A stretch of 64,000 nucleotides of DNA from Lachnospiraceae bacterium (GTDB lineage: Bacteria > Bacillota > Clostridia > Lachnospirales > Lachnospiraceae), in NCBI GenBank assembly GCA_017550425.1, contig JAFZPG010000014.1, positions 1-64,000 on the forward strand, in the 5' to 3' direction. The translations under genes and the position numbers were made by a program. Shown piece by piece: positions 1 to 8,358 of this stretch (its first letter is position 1; every line of letters starts with the position of its first letter). Below the pieces are notes generated by a model. That model was not told the DNA's origin and searched no databases. It saw only the letters and a program-made list of their open reading frames with translations.

Positions 1-1
1 G

Positions 2-1447
2 GCGCTGGCACTTCCTTACTCGGGGGATAGAGGCCTGAAACTGAAGGATGTGCAGGACGGTAAGGCTTCCATGGATGAATTCCTGGCGCAACTGTCCGAC
101 GAGGATCTGTGCTGCATCGTCCGCGGCGAGGGCATGGGCTCACCGAAAGTCACACCCGGCACGGCGGCAGCATTCGGCGGCGTTTCCGAAAAACTGAAGA
201 ACTACGGCATCCCCTGTGCCTGCTGCAGCGATGGCCCCTCCGGCATGCGCATGGACAGCGGCACGAAGGCATTTTCCCTGCCGAACGGAACGTTGCTCGC
301 CTGCACCTTTGATGATCAACTGAATGAAGAATTATATTATCATCTGGGCCTGGAGATGGCGTCGAATAAGATCGATTGTCTCTTGGGACCCGGCATGAAC
401 CTGCATCGTTACGTCCTGAATGGTCGTAACTTCGAGTATTTCTCGGAGGATCCGATGCTGACCGGACGGATCGCGGCAGCGCAGAGCCGCGGCTTAAACC
501 GCGCCGGCGCTTCCTGTACGCTGAAGCATTTCTGCGGAAACAACCAGGAGAAGAACCGTCATTTCACGGACAATGTCATCTCGGCGCGCGCCCTTCGCGA
601 ACTCTACCTGAAAGGCTTCGAGATCGCGATCAAAGAAGGAAACGCGAAGCTTGTAATGACGACCTATGGTCCGGTCAATGGTGTCTGGACGAATACACGT
701 TACGACCTCCTGACGACGATCCTGCGTGGCGAATGGGGCTTTGAAGGCGTGGTCATGACCGACTGGTGGGCGAATACCGGCGAGGTCGGGAAGGAAGTGA
801 ACCGCACGAATTTCGCGGCGATCGTACGCGCGCAGAACGATTTCTATGCGGTATGCCCGGATGCTTCGATCAACAGCTCGGGCGACAACCTGGCACAGAG
901 CCTGGAGGATGGCACACTGACACGCGGAGAACTGCTCCGCAGCGCGAAGAACATTTGCCGATTCCTGCTCACAACGAGAGCCATGCAGCGCTTGAATAAT
1001 GCGGAAGAAGAGATCGAGGTGATCAACCGCAAGGAAGAAGACGAGCCGCTGGATCTGTCCCGCATGGTCTACTACAAGGTAGAAGGCGATGTGACCGAGA
1101 TCCCGATGGAGGACGTCGAGGTGGCGATCGGTTGCAGTTATGTATTTGCACTCGACGTGGCCGAGCGTGCGGTCTACGATTTCGAAGTGACCGCAAGTTC
1201 CGAACTGTCGCCGCTTTCGCAGACGCCGATCGCGTTCTACTTCCAGGGAATTCTGGGCACCGTATTCACGTGGAACGGCACTGAAGGCAAGCCTGTGACC
1301 ATGAGCAAACCGCTGTTTACGTCGTCCCGTTACTGCGTCGTTCGCATGAGTTTCGGCGGAAACGGACTGAAGCTTCATAAGATCCGTCTGGTGAAACAGT
1401 CGAAAAACGAGGATATTCGGCCTTCGGAAGACTTCATGTTTGGATAA
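2..1447 (+). CDS. Glycoside hydrolase family 3 protein, 5'-truncated by window edge
   Basis: The frame is open from the first bases of the window, so the true start lies upstream. The visible part is a GH3 TIM barrel: GRNFEYFSEDP and KHFCGNNQE are the conserved substrate-pocket blocks. MTDWW (Asp codon 761-763) holds the expected nucleophile. The barrel is followed by about 130 residues of beta-rich sequence and then the stop. An ordinary GH3 has the barrel first and the alpha/beta sandwich second. Here the barrel is C-terminal to whatever precedes position 1, which fits the inverted domain order known in some Firmicutes GH3 enzymes. It probably hydrolyses beta-glucosides or related oligosaccharides; substrate cannot be told. 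No signal peptide can be judged because the N-terminus is missing. Confidence 0.88.
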   Translation, partial: ALALPYSGDRGLKLKDVQDGKASMDEFLAQLSDEDLCCIVRGEGMGSPKVTPGTAAAFGGVSEKLKNYGIPCACCSDGPSGMRMDSGTKAFSLPNGTLLACTFDDQLNEELYYHLGLEMASNKIDCLLGPGMNLHRYVLNGRNFEYFSEDPMLTGRIAAAQSRGLNRAGASCTLKHFCGNNQEKNRHFTDNVISARALRELYLKGFEIAIKEGNAKLVMTTYGPVNGVWTNTRYDLLTTILRGEWGFEGVVMTDWWANTGEVGKEVNRTNFAAIVRAQNDFYAVCPDASINSSGDNLAQSLEDGTLTRGELLRSAKNICRFLLTTRAMQRLNNAEEEIEVINRKEEDEPLDLSRMVYYKVEGDVTEIPMEDVEVAIGCSYVFALDVAERAVYDFEVTASSELSPLSQTPIAFYFQGILGTVFTWNGTEGKPVTMSKPLFTSSRYCVVRMSFGGNGLKLHKIRLVKQSKNEDIRPSEDFMFG

Positions 1448-1473
1448 ATCATGGAATTTCAAAGAATTAGCCC

Positions 1474-1502
1474 TTTACAAAAGCAGGTATCTATGTTATA
1501 GT
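1474..1502 (+). promoter_or_regulatory. Sigma-A promoter of rpsO
   Basis: TTTACA (1474-1479), 17-bp spacer, TATAGT (1497-1502). It lies just after the GH3 stop and predicts a start near 1509, giving a leader of about 107 nt in front of rpsO. Confidence 0.7.
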
Positions 1503-1534
1503 TACGTTTGGATTTATCGCGCCGCTGCTCAGAA

Positions 1535-1591
1535 GTCGGTTTCTCCGACCGCTCCTTGGTATCGGTGAGGGTAAAGAACGGCATTTGCCGT
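1535..1591 (+). promoter_or_regulatory. rpsO leader with two hairpins
   Basis: GTCGG/CCGAC (1535-1539 with 1545-1549) and ACGGC/GCCGT (1578-1582 with 1587-1591) form two short stem-loops just upstream of the rpsO ribosome-binding site. Ribosomal protein S15 binds structured leaders to repress its own synthesis in several bacteria. A similar role here is inference from position only. Confidence 0.35.
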
Positions 1592-1615
1592 ATCATATTT
1601 CAGGAGGACTTTGAA

Positions 1616-1882
1616 ATGATTTCAAAGGAAAAGAAGGCTGCTGTGATCGCAGCATACGGAAGAACCCCCGAGGACACAGGTTCACCCGAGGTTCAGGTTG
1701 CAATTTTGACCGAGCGCATTAAGGAGCTCACCGCTCACCTTCAGCAGAACCCGAAGGATTATCATTCCACCCGTGGTCTGATGAAGATGGTAGGTCAGAG
1801 AAGAGGTCTTCTCGATTACCTCAAGAAGACAAACCTTGAGAGCTATCGTGCACTGATTGAGAAACTCGGTCTTCGTAAGTAA
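1616..1882 (+). CDS. rpsO: 30S ribosomal protein S15
   Basis: 88 aa, the normal length for S15. The sequence has the family blocks [10 protein letters not shown] near the N-terminus, HSTRGL around residue 50 and [11 protein letters not shown]15 binds 16S rRNA in the central domain and nucleates platform assembly of the small subunit. The ATG at 1616 is chosen because AGGAGG sits at 1602-1607; an upstream in-frame extension back to 1508 has no ribosome-binding site and would add non-S15 residues. It is followed by pnp, the gene order rpsO-pnp being widely conserved. Confidence 0.97.
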   Translation: MISKEKKAAVIAAYGRTPEDTGSPEVQVAILTERIKELTAHLQQNPKDYHSTRGLMKMVGQRRGLLDYLKKTNLESYRALIEKLGLRK

Positions 1883-1911
1883 TTGTAAAAGCAGAGTGAT
1901 CTGCGGCAATG

Positions 1912-1941
1912 TAAGGCCGGGCATGAATTTGTCCGGCCTTA
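1912..1941 (+). terminator. Hairpin after rpsO, weak terminator or processing site
   Basis: TAAGGCCGG (1912-1920) pairs with CCGGCCTTA (1933-1941) around a 12-nt loop. The following tract is only TTT, so termination is probably partial. In E. coli the rpsO-pnp spacer has a comparable attenuating hairpin. Confidence 0.5.
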
Positions 1942-2019
1942 TTTACGAAGATGGTTCTTTCGAAACCCCATGTAGCAGAAAAACCCAGCAAAAAGGCGCC
2001 AGGCGTTCGCACGAAACCG

Positions 2020-2053
2020 CTGAAAAGGCGAAAAAGCATTTTCGTTTTTTCAG
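2020..2053 (+). promoter_or_regulatory. 15-bp RNA hairpin in pnp leader
   Basis: In RNA, 2020-2034 pairs with 2039-2053 over 15 consecutive positions, including two G-U pairs, around an AGCA tetraloop. It lies 38 nt before the pnp start. There is no T-run after it, so it is not a terminator. E. coli pnp mRNA carries a long leader stem that RNase III cuts and PNPase then uses for autorepression; a similar role here is inference. Confidence 0.55.
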
Positions 2054-2090
2054 TAGTTTCGGACGAGGCGGCGCCGGAAAAGGAGACAAC

Positions 2091-4202
2091 ATGTACAAGT
2101 CATTTACCATGGACCTGGCAGGACGTGAGCTTCGCGTAGATATCGGAAGAGTCGCTGCCCAGGCAAACGGAGCGGCTTTCATCCACTACGGTGAGACCGT
2201 TCTTCTGTGTACCGCGACCGCGTCGGATAAGCCGCGTGACGGTATCGATTTCTTCCCTCTGTCCGTAGAGTACGAGGAGAAGATGTACGCAGTCGGAAAG
2301 ATCCCGGGCGGTTTCAACCGTCGTGAGGGCCGCGCATCGGAGAATGCGATCCTTACTTCCCGTGTTATCGACCGTCCCATGCGTCCGCTGTTCCCGAAGG
2401 ATTACCGCAACGACGTGACCCTGAACTGCCTTGTAATGAGCGTAGATCCCGCTTGCAGCCCTGAGCTGACCGCAATGATCGGCGCTTCCATCGCTACCAG
2501 CATTTCGGATATCCCGTTTGACGGCCCGATCTCTGCGACCCATATGGGCCTCATCAACGGCGAGCTGATCTTCAACCCGACCGCTGAGCAGAAGAAGGTA
2601 TCCGATCTGGCTCTGACCGTAGCTTCCACAAAGGAGAAGGTCATCATGATCGAGGCCGGCGCTAAGGAAGTTCCGGAAGACGTTATGGTTAAGGCGATCT
2701 ATGCAGCACACGACCTCAACCAGAAGGTCATCGCTTTCATCCAGAACATCGTGGATGAGTGCGGTAAGCCGAAGCACGCTTACGAGAGCATCGACACTCC
2801 CGCGGATATGTGGGAGGATATGGTAGCATTCATTACCCCCGAGGCTATGGAGACCGCCGTATTTACCGATGATAAGCAGACCCGTGAGGCAAACATTAAA
2901 GAAGTAGAAGAGAAGCTTGCTGAGCGTTATGCCGAGACACATCCCGAGTGGGTTCCGCTGATCGGCGAGGCTGTATACAAGTTTGAGAAGAAGACCGTAC
3001 GTAAGATGATCCTGAAGGATCACAAGCGTCCCGACGGCCGTGCCATCACTCAGATCCGTCCTCTGGCAGCAGAGATCGACATCGTTCCCAGAGTCCATGG
3101 TTCCGCTATGTTCACCCGTGGACAGACACAGATCTGCAACGTTACGACTCTGGCACCGCTTTCCGATGCACAGCGTCTGGACGGCCTGGATGACAATGAA
3201 GTATCCAAGCGTTACATGCACCACTATAATTTCCCGTCCTATTCGGTAGGTGAGACAAAGCCCAGCCGCGGACCGGGACGTCGTGAGATCGGTCACGGCG
3301 CATTGGCCGAGAGAGCCCTTCTTCCGGTAATTCCTTCCGAGGAAGAGTTTCCTTATGCGATCCGCCTGGTTTCCGAGACCTTCGAATCCAACGGCTCTAC
3401 CTCTCAGGCATCTGTCTGCGCATCCAGCCTCTCTCTGATGGCTGCCGGTGTTCCGATCAAAAAGCCCGTTGCAGGTATCTCCTGTGGCCTCGTTACCGGC
3501 GACACCGATGATGATTACATCGTCCTGACCGATATCCAGGGCCTCGAAGATTTCTTCGGCGACATGGACTTCAAGGTTGCAGGTACGAAAGACGGTATCA
3601 CAGCGATCCAGATGGATATCAAGATCCACGGTCTGACCCGTCCGATCATCGAGGAAGCATTTGCAAAGACTAAGGCTGCCCGTTACTACATCCTGGATGA
3701 GGTTATGGCTCCTTGTATCGCTGAGCCTCGTAAAGAACTCGGAAAATACGCACCTCGCATTACTTCGATCCAGATCGATCCGGATAAGATCGGTGATGTT
3801 ATCGGTAAGCAGGGTAAGGTCATCAACCGTATCGTTGACGAGACCGGCGTTAAGATCGACATCTCCGAAGAGGGTGTTGTATCTATCTGCGGAACCGAGC
3901 CGGAAGGCATCAATAAGGCGATCGAATACATCCAGACCATCGTTACCGAGCCCGAAGAAGGCATGTTCTTCACCGGTAAGGTCGTCAGCATCAAGGAATT
4001 CGGCGCATTCGTTGAGTTCGCTCCCGGTAAGGAGGGGATGGTTCACATTTCCCGCATCGCTAAGGAGCGCATCCGCACCGTAGAAGAGGTTCTTACCCTC
4101 GGCGACATCGTTAAGGTCGTTTGCCTCGGTAAGGATAAGATGGGCCGCATGAGCTACTCCATCAAAGATGTAGAAGCTTACGAGGCTAAGGCAAAGAACT
4201 GA
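2091..4202 (+). CDS. pnp: Polyribonucleotide nucleotidyltransferase (PNPase)
   Basis: 703 aa, the usual PNPase length. It carries two RNase PH-like domains (about residues 1-225 and 310-545) with the RFNRREGR-type phosphate site (GGFNRREGRASE) and the GETKPSRGPGRREIGHGAL block. A KH domain follows at about 555-615 (VIGKQGKVINRI) and an S1 RNA-binding domain at about 620-695 (FFTGKVVSIKEFGAFVEF). It degrades RNA 3'-to-5' using phosphate and is part of the RNA-decay machinery. The ATG at 2091 is preceded by AGGAG at 2081-2085. The frame stays open far upstream, back into rpsO, but nothing there looks like PNPase. Confidence 0.97.
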   Translation: MYKSFTMDLAGRELRVDIGRVAAQANGAAFIHYGETVLLCTATASDKPRDGIDFFPLSVEYEEKMYAVGKIPGGFNRREGRASENAILTSRVIDRPMRPLFPKDYRNDVTLNCLVMSVDPACSPELTAMIGASIATSISDIPFDGPISATHMGLINGELIFNPTAEQKKVSDLALTVASTKEKVIMIEAGAKEVPEDVMVKAIYAAHDLNQKVIAFIQNIVDECGKPKHAYESIDTPADMWEDMVAFITPEAMETAVFTDDKQTREANIKEVEEKLAERYAETHPEWVPLIGEAVYKFEKKTVRKMILKDHKRPDGRAITQIRPLAAEIDIVPRVHGSAMFTRGQTQICNVTTLAPLSDAQRLDGLDDNEVSKRYMHHYNFPSYSVGETKPSRGPGRREIGHGALAERALLPVIPSEEEFPYAIRLVSETFESNGSTSQASVCASSLSLMAAGVPIKKPVAGISCGLVTGDTDDDYIVLTDIQGLEDFFGDMDFKVAGTKDGITAIQMDIKIHGLTRPIIEEAFAKTKAARYYILDEVMAPCIAEPRKELGKYAPRITSIQIDPDKIGDVIGKQGKVINRIVDETGVKIDISEEGVVSICGTEPEGINKAIEYIQTIVTEPEEGMFFTGKVVSIKEFGAFVEFAPGKEGMVHISRIAKERIRTVEEVLTLGDIVKVVCLGKDKMGRMSYSIKDVEAYEAKAKN

Positions 4203-4236
4203 TATCAATAATATAGATCTATATTTGCGATGATGG

Positions 4237-4270
4237 AAAGTGGAATGGTAGATTTACTGTTCCACTTTTT
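4237..4270 (+). terminator. Intrinsic terminator after pnp
   Basis: AAAGTGGAA (4237-4245) pairs with TTCCACTTT (4260-4268) and runs into a T-tract. Confidence 0.8.
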
Positions 4271-4290
4271 ATCAAAGGAGACGCTGATTT

Positions 4291-6060
4291 ATGAAATACA
4301 AAAACGGAGTAAAGACTTTACTGCTCATGTTAATGCTGGTGTTTGCCTTAACCGCCTGCAAGACCGGTAAAGATCCCGAGCCTACACAAGAAGCACCAAC
4401 GACGACCGAGGCGTTGACAACAGCGACACAGGAAGACGGAACGAAACCGGTCGAGACAGAAGGAACTGCACAGACGACGCAGGTTCCGGAAGATACGAAG
4501 CCGGTTGATCCCCGTCCGACCGTTGTTACCGATCCGATCCTGTCCGTAAAGTCCGGATTTTACAATAATGCGTTCGAATTGGAGATGACAGCGACGGAGG
4601 GAGCGGAGATCCGCTATACGACGGACGGAAGCGAACCCACGGAAAAATCGCAGTTATATACACAGGCGATCCCCATTTCCGAATCGAAAGATAAGATCCT
4701 GAAAGCAACGATCATCCGCGCGCGTACGTTTGGCGCAAATGAAAACGTGTCCGACATCACGACGGAAGTCTATTTTGTCGGTTCCGGTGCGGAGGAGCGT
4801 TTCAGGGATATCGTTATCAGTATCGTCGGCGATCCGGCCGGCCTGACCGGAGCTACGCGCGGTATCTTCAGCAACCGGAATTACAATAATCGCGGTCGCG
4901 AGTGGGAGCGTGCCGTATCCATCAAGATGTGGGATTCGGATGGAAATCTGGTCCTGGATCAGGACGGCGGTGTTCGTGTGTACGGAGCATATTCCCGACA
5001 GTATGCTTTGAAATCCATGAAGATCTTCTCCCGCAAATCGTATGATGCCGAACATCCGGATTTTGAAACGGATATTTTCCAGACGCCTAAGGCGAACGGC
5101 GTCGATGTGATGAGCGTATATGACAAACTCGTCATCCGAAGCGGCGGAAATGATTTCCAGTTTGCTTTCATGCGTGATGAACTCAATCATTTGCTTCTGC
5201 AGGAAGCGGGATATCCCGATTATGAAAATGTGCTTCCGGCGGTCGTCTATCTGAACGGCAAATACTATGGCTATTTCTGGCTGCATGAGTCTTATTGCGA
5301 TGACTACTTTAAAGAGAAGTACGGCAAGAAGGAAGGCGGTCGCGGCGATTTCATCGTGATCGAAGGATCCGAGAAAGAGAAAAAAACGGATGATGACGAC
5401 GAAGACCAGAACAAAGCGGCAGCAGAGTATAACGAAATGTATGCGAAGTATGCCGAAGCCGATCTGACCGATGATGCGATCTACGAGGAACTTCGCAAAA
5501 CGATCGATGTAGAGAACTATCTGGACTATTTTGCCGTTAACCTGATCATCAACAATAAGGACTGGCCGAACAATAACTATAAATGTTTCCGTTATTATGC
5601 TTCCAACGGTGAAGAATACGGCGAGGGTGTTTATGACGGACGTTGGCGTTATCTGCCGCATGATATGGACTATTCCTATTCGATCTACGGTCAGTATGAG
5701 GTCATGCCGGAGTACGACATGCTCGAAGTCCTGCTCAGGAAAAACGACGAAAGAAGTGCTCCTTTATTTGCTTCGCTGATGAAGCGCGAGGATTGCAAAA
5801 AGTATTTCAAGGATAAAGTCGTGAACTTGCTGGAAACGACATTTTCCGAGGATTCGATCTCGGCTCTTCTGAATCGCATCATGGAAGAACGTGAGTACGA
5901 GATGGATTATTATTTTACCTATCTCGAGCAACTCAGTCACACGGACCGCAGCGTTTGGGCGAACCCGTTCTCCTTTGCAAGTTTTGTCGATCAGATTCGT
6001 GATTATATCAAGCGCAGACCTGCAATTTTATTAGAAATTTTAGAAAAACGTTTGCCTTAA
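4291..6060 (+). CDS. CotH-family lipoprotein with chitobiase-type beta domain
   Basis: 589 aa. The N-terminus is a lipoprotein signal: hydrophobic LLLMLMLVFAL followed by lipobox LTAC, Cys23. Residues about 25-80 are a Thr/Pro/Glu-rich spacer. Residues about 81-165 resemble the CHB_HEX C-terminal beta-domain (IRYTTDGSEPTE). From about 165 on the protein is a CotH-type domain, with HDMDYSYSIYG near residue 456 matching the acidic metal-binding motif of CotH protein kinases. CotH was defined as a Bacillus spore-coat kinase, but lipoprotein CotH proteins are widespread in Clostridia and the target here is unknown. AAAGGAG precedes the start. It lies between the pnp terminator and the ridA promoter, so it is probably monocistronic. 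Confidence 0.85.
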   Translation: MKYKNGVKTLLLMLMLVFALTACKTGKDPEPTQEAPTTTEALTTATQEDGTKPVETEGTAQTTQVPEDTKPVDPRPTVVTDPILSVKSGFYNNAFELEMTATEGAEIRYTTDGSEPTEKSQLYTQAIPISESKDKILKATIIRARTFGANENVSDITTEVYFVGSGAEERFRDIVISIVGDPAGLTGATRGIFSNRNYNNRGREWERAVSIKMWDSDGNLVLDQDGGVRVYGAYSRQYALKSMKIFSRKSYDAEHPDFETDIFQTPKANGVDVMSVYDKLVIRSGGNDFQFAFMRDELNHLLLQEAGYPDYENVLPAVVYLNGKYYGYFWLHESYCDDYFKEKYGKKEGGRGDFIVIEGSEKEKKTDDDDEDQNKAAAEYNEMYAKYAEADLTDDAIYEELRKTIDVENYLDYFAVNLIINNKDWPNNNYKCFRYYASNGEEYGEGVYDGRWRYLPHDMDYSYSIYGQYEVMPEYDMLEVLLRKNDERSAPLFASLMKREDCKKYFKDKVVNLLETTFSEDSISALLNRIMEEREYEMDYYFTYLEQLSHTDRSVWANPFSFASFVDQIRDYIKRRPAILLEILEKRLP

Positions 6061-6063
6061 TAC

Positions 6064-6092
6064 TTGCAGACGTAAGGAATTTTTGATACAAT
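6064..6092 (+). promoter_or_regulatory. Sigma-A promoter of ridA
   Basis: TTGCAG (6064-6069), 17-bp spacer, TACAAT (6087-6092), starting four bases after the CotH-protein stop. The predicted leader is about 100 nt. Confidence 0.7.
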
Positions 6093-6196
6093 TAACATAG
6101 AAGTGGTATTGGCTTTGCACAATTGTTTCTTCAATTGTTTATCTGGGCCGATTTGTTGTAATTTTTCACACAATTCCACTCGAAAGGACTGTAAAC

Positions 6197-6574
6197 ATGA
6201 AGTTCATTTCAACAAAAGATGCACCCGGCGCGATCGGACCTTATTCACAGGCGATCGTAACCGGAGGTTTGGTTTATACATCGGGCCAGATCCCGATCGA
6301 TCCCGCAGTCGGCGATGTTACGACCGATACGATCGAAGAGCAGACAGAGCAGTCTTGCAAGAACATCGCAGCCATTTTGAAGGCGGCCGGCACCGATATG
6401 GAGCATGTCATCAAAACGACTTGCTTTTTGTCGGACATGTCATTATTTGCCCGCTTTAACGAGGTGTATGCAAAGTACTTCATTTCGAAGCCTGCGCGTT
6501 CCTGCGTTGCGGTAAAAACTCTGCCGAAGAATGTTATGTGTGAGATCGAGGCGATCGCGAAAATCGGGGAATAA
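6197..6574 (+). CDS. ridA: RidA family enamine/imine deaminase
   Basis: 125 aa, the normal RidA length. Signature features are IGPYSQAI near the N-terminus, YTSGQIPIDP and the C-terminal PARSCVAVKTLPKNVMCEIEA-type block, whose Arg contacts the substrate carboxylate. RidA proteins are trimeric cytosolic enzymes that hydrolyse reactive 2-aminoacrylate and related imines released by PLP enzymes. The ATG at 6197 has GAAAGGA upstream. A sulfhydrylase using PLP lies about 1.8 kb downstream, but a direct link is not shown. An overlapping frame at 6103-6459 is a shadow. Confidence 0.93.
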   Translation: MKFISTKDAPGAIGPYSQAIVTGGLVYTSGQIPIDPAVGDVTTDTIEEQTEQSCKNIAAILKAAGTDMEHVIKTTCFLSDMSLFARFNEVYAKYFISKPARSCVAVKTLPKNVMCEIEAIAKIGE

Positions 6575-6617
6575 AACGCGATCACGGCCGGATGGAAGGT
6601 AAGAGAAAGGGAGCAAT

Positions 6618-8270
6618 ATGGAGCAGAGGACGCATCGCAACGCATCCTTCATACGTCTGCTGTTACCGATGATGTGCATGATCATTTGCATGATCGGTTC
6701 TTTGTATGCGTGCTCTGCGCCGAAAGTGGTCTTTCCGACGGATGATGAGATCCGCGCCCTGGTTCTGACACAACTCCGGGACAGCGAGTTTTCGAATGTC
6801 ACGAAGTTTGTCGTATTCGAGATCCACGACCGGGTTTCGGACGCAAAGAAGAAAGAAGACAGCATGCGGATCGATCTTGCATTCGTTGCTGACGACATCT
6901 ATTATTCCCGTTCGTATTCTTTGACCCTCCATTATGAGAACGCCTGGAAGATCGTTTCGATCGAACCTTATGAGCAAGACAACTGGACGGATTATCCGAT
7001 GGCCGGTGTTTCGGAAGAACGCTTCCTCAAAGATCTGAATGGCCTTTCCTATTCAGCCGGCGGTATCGATTATACCCTGACGACGAAAGATGTGGTCTAT
7101 TCCGACGTAGATAAATGGGAGAACCTTCCCGAGAACCGTTCCGGGATCTCGATGAAGATGACCGTGACCCGCGATTCTTTGGTGCATACATTGTCCGTAT
7201 CGGGAGAGTATCGGTATCTGCCCGGTCAGGGCTGGATCCAGTCCGGTAAGTTTAACATCAATGTGATCCAGAAGATCACCGCTACGATCACTGATGAGAT
7301 GATCACGATGGCGATCGAGAAACTTCGTGTTTCCTATCTGGAGCATGATTTTGATTTCAAAGAACTCTCACAGGTTTCCTGGAGAAAGAACGGTGACGCT
7401 TCCGTCGATCATGAGAACAATGAGGCGACTGTGCATGTGATCGCGCGAGGAGAGACCGACCTTCTCTATGTCGAGACCGATGTTTCCCTGATCTTTAAAT
7501 ACAGTGACGGATGGTATTATTATCGGACCGAGTCGTACGGGACCGAGATCAAAGTCGGCTATCGTAATTCGGACCATGCGATCACGGAACAGAAACTGCG
7601 CGAGACATTGATCGCCAATAAGTTCCGTTACGGTTATGCTCCGGATGCGACACTGACCGAGGAAAATATCTCTGACCTGGAGATCACGGATTATCATATC
7701 CTTCAGGATGGGAAACGCCAGCAACTGTCATTCAAATACACGTTGGTATTCGATCGCGCAACCGTTTCGATCTCAGGCGAATCGGTCTATGCCTATGATG
7801 AGGCAACCGATGCGTTCTCGCTTGCTTCCCGTTCGTCTTCATCGAATATCGAACAGATGAGGCTTCAGGGATGCTGGTACGGGAAGATCAAGCATTCACC
7901 GAATGTGGATCAGTACCTGATGCTGGTCCTGAATGAGATGGACGAAAAGGGCGATATCGACGCTGTTCTGGTTTATCGTTGTGTGGAACTGGACAGCGAT
8001 ATGACACCGGATACTTCCTCACTTCAGGGTGCGCTTCATATGCAGGGACACTGTGATACCGAGAATATGCTGCGTCTTACGTTTGCTTCTGTCGGCTGGT
8101 TGAAGATGACAAAGTACAGCACCATTTCCCGCCTCTCGGGTTACTTTGATTTTGCGGCAAATTGTCTTGCCTCCGATGTCAATACCGATATCACATTCAG
8201 TTCGGATAAGCCGGAAGGGTTCCCGGACCTCACCGATCTATATAATTCGATCGTACAGTCCGCGCAGTAG
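6618..8270 (+). CDS. Putative lipoprotein of unknown function
   Basis: 550 aa, family not recognised. Residues 10-31 are hydrophobic and end in LYAC, a plausible lipobox with Cys32, so it is probably anchored to the outer face of the membrane. The rest is soluble, rich in beta-prone and charged stretches, and seems to contain repeated units of about 100 residues that start near DEIRALVLTQL, DEMITMAIEKL and ITEQKLRETL (around residues 43, 230 and 325). These units may be repeated small alpha/beta modules. The start follows AAAGGGAG. It lies 43 nt after ridA and may be co-transcribed with it. Confidence 0.75.
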   Translation: MEQRTHRNASFIRLLLPMMCMIICMIGSLYACSAPKVVFPTDDEIRALVLTQLRDSEFSNVTKFVVFEIHDRVSDAKKKEDSMRIDLAFVADDIYYSRSYSLTLHYENAWKIVSIEPYEQDNWTDYPMAGVSEERFLKDLNGLSYSAGGIDYTLTTKDVVYSDVDKWENLPENRSGISMKMTVTRDSLVHTLSVSGEYRYLPGQGWIQSGKFNINVIQKITATITDEMITMAIEKLRVSYLEHDFDFKELSQVSWRKNGDASVDHENNEATVHVIARGETDLLYVETDVSLIFKYSDGWYYYRTESYGTEIKVGYRNSDHAITEQKLRETLIANKFRYGYAPDATLTEENISDLEITDYHILQDGKRQQLSFKYTLVFDRATVSISGESVYAYDEATDAFSLASRSSSSNIEQMRLQGCWYGKIKHSPNVDQYLMLVLNEMDEKGDIDAVLVYRCVELDSDMTPDTSSLQGALHMQGHCDTENMLRLTFASVGWLKMTKYSTISRLSGYFDFAANCLASDVNTDITFSSDKPEGFPDLTDLYNSIVQSAQ

Positions 8271-8310
8271 GATATATTCTTATGCTTGCGGAACGATATA
8301 GAGAATCAAC

Positions 8311-8358
8311 ATGAAAGGAAATGCCCGGGGAGTCCTCCCGGACGCTATCGAAAAATGA
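8311..8358 (+). CDS. Possible 15-codon leader ORF overlapping the sulfhydrylase start
   Basis: An ATG at 8311 opens a frame of 15 codons (MKGNARGVLPDAIEK). Its TGA at 8356-8358 overlaps the ATG of the next gene in an ATGA arrangement. The next gene has no obvious Shine-Dalgarno of its own, which would suit translational coupling. The leader itself has only a weak site (GAGAA). It may be chance. Confidence 0.3.
   Translation: MKGNARGVLPDAIEK

Noticed and set aside
1857..2090. N-terminal extension of pnp back into rpsO
   Set aside because: The frame is open but the PNPase domain and AGGAG site start at 2091; the extension covers leader hairpins.
2100..4208. Open frame of about 700 codons on the minus strand opposite pnp
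   Set aside because: pnp is certain on the plus strand; the antisense frame has no ribosome-binding site and no family features. Codon bias of pnp leaves the opposite frame open.
8271..8354. SAM riboswitch upstream of the sulfhydrylase
   Set aside because: The leader is only about 84 nt and lacks recognisable SAM-I or other SAM riboswitch elements.
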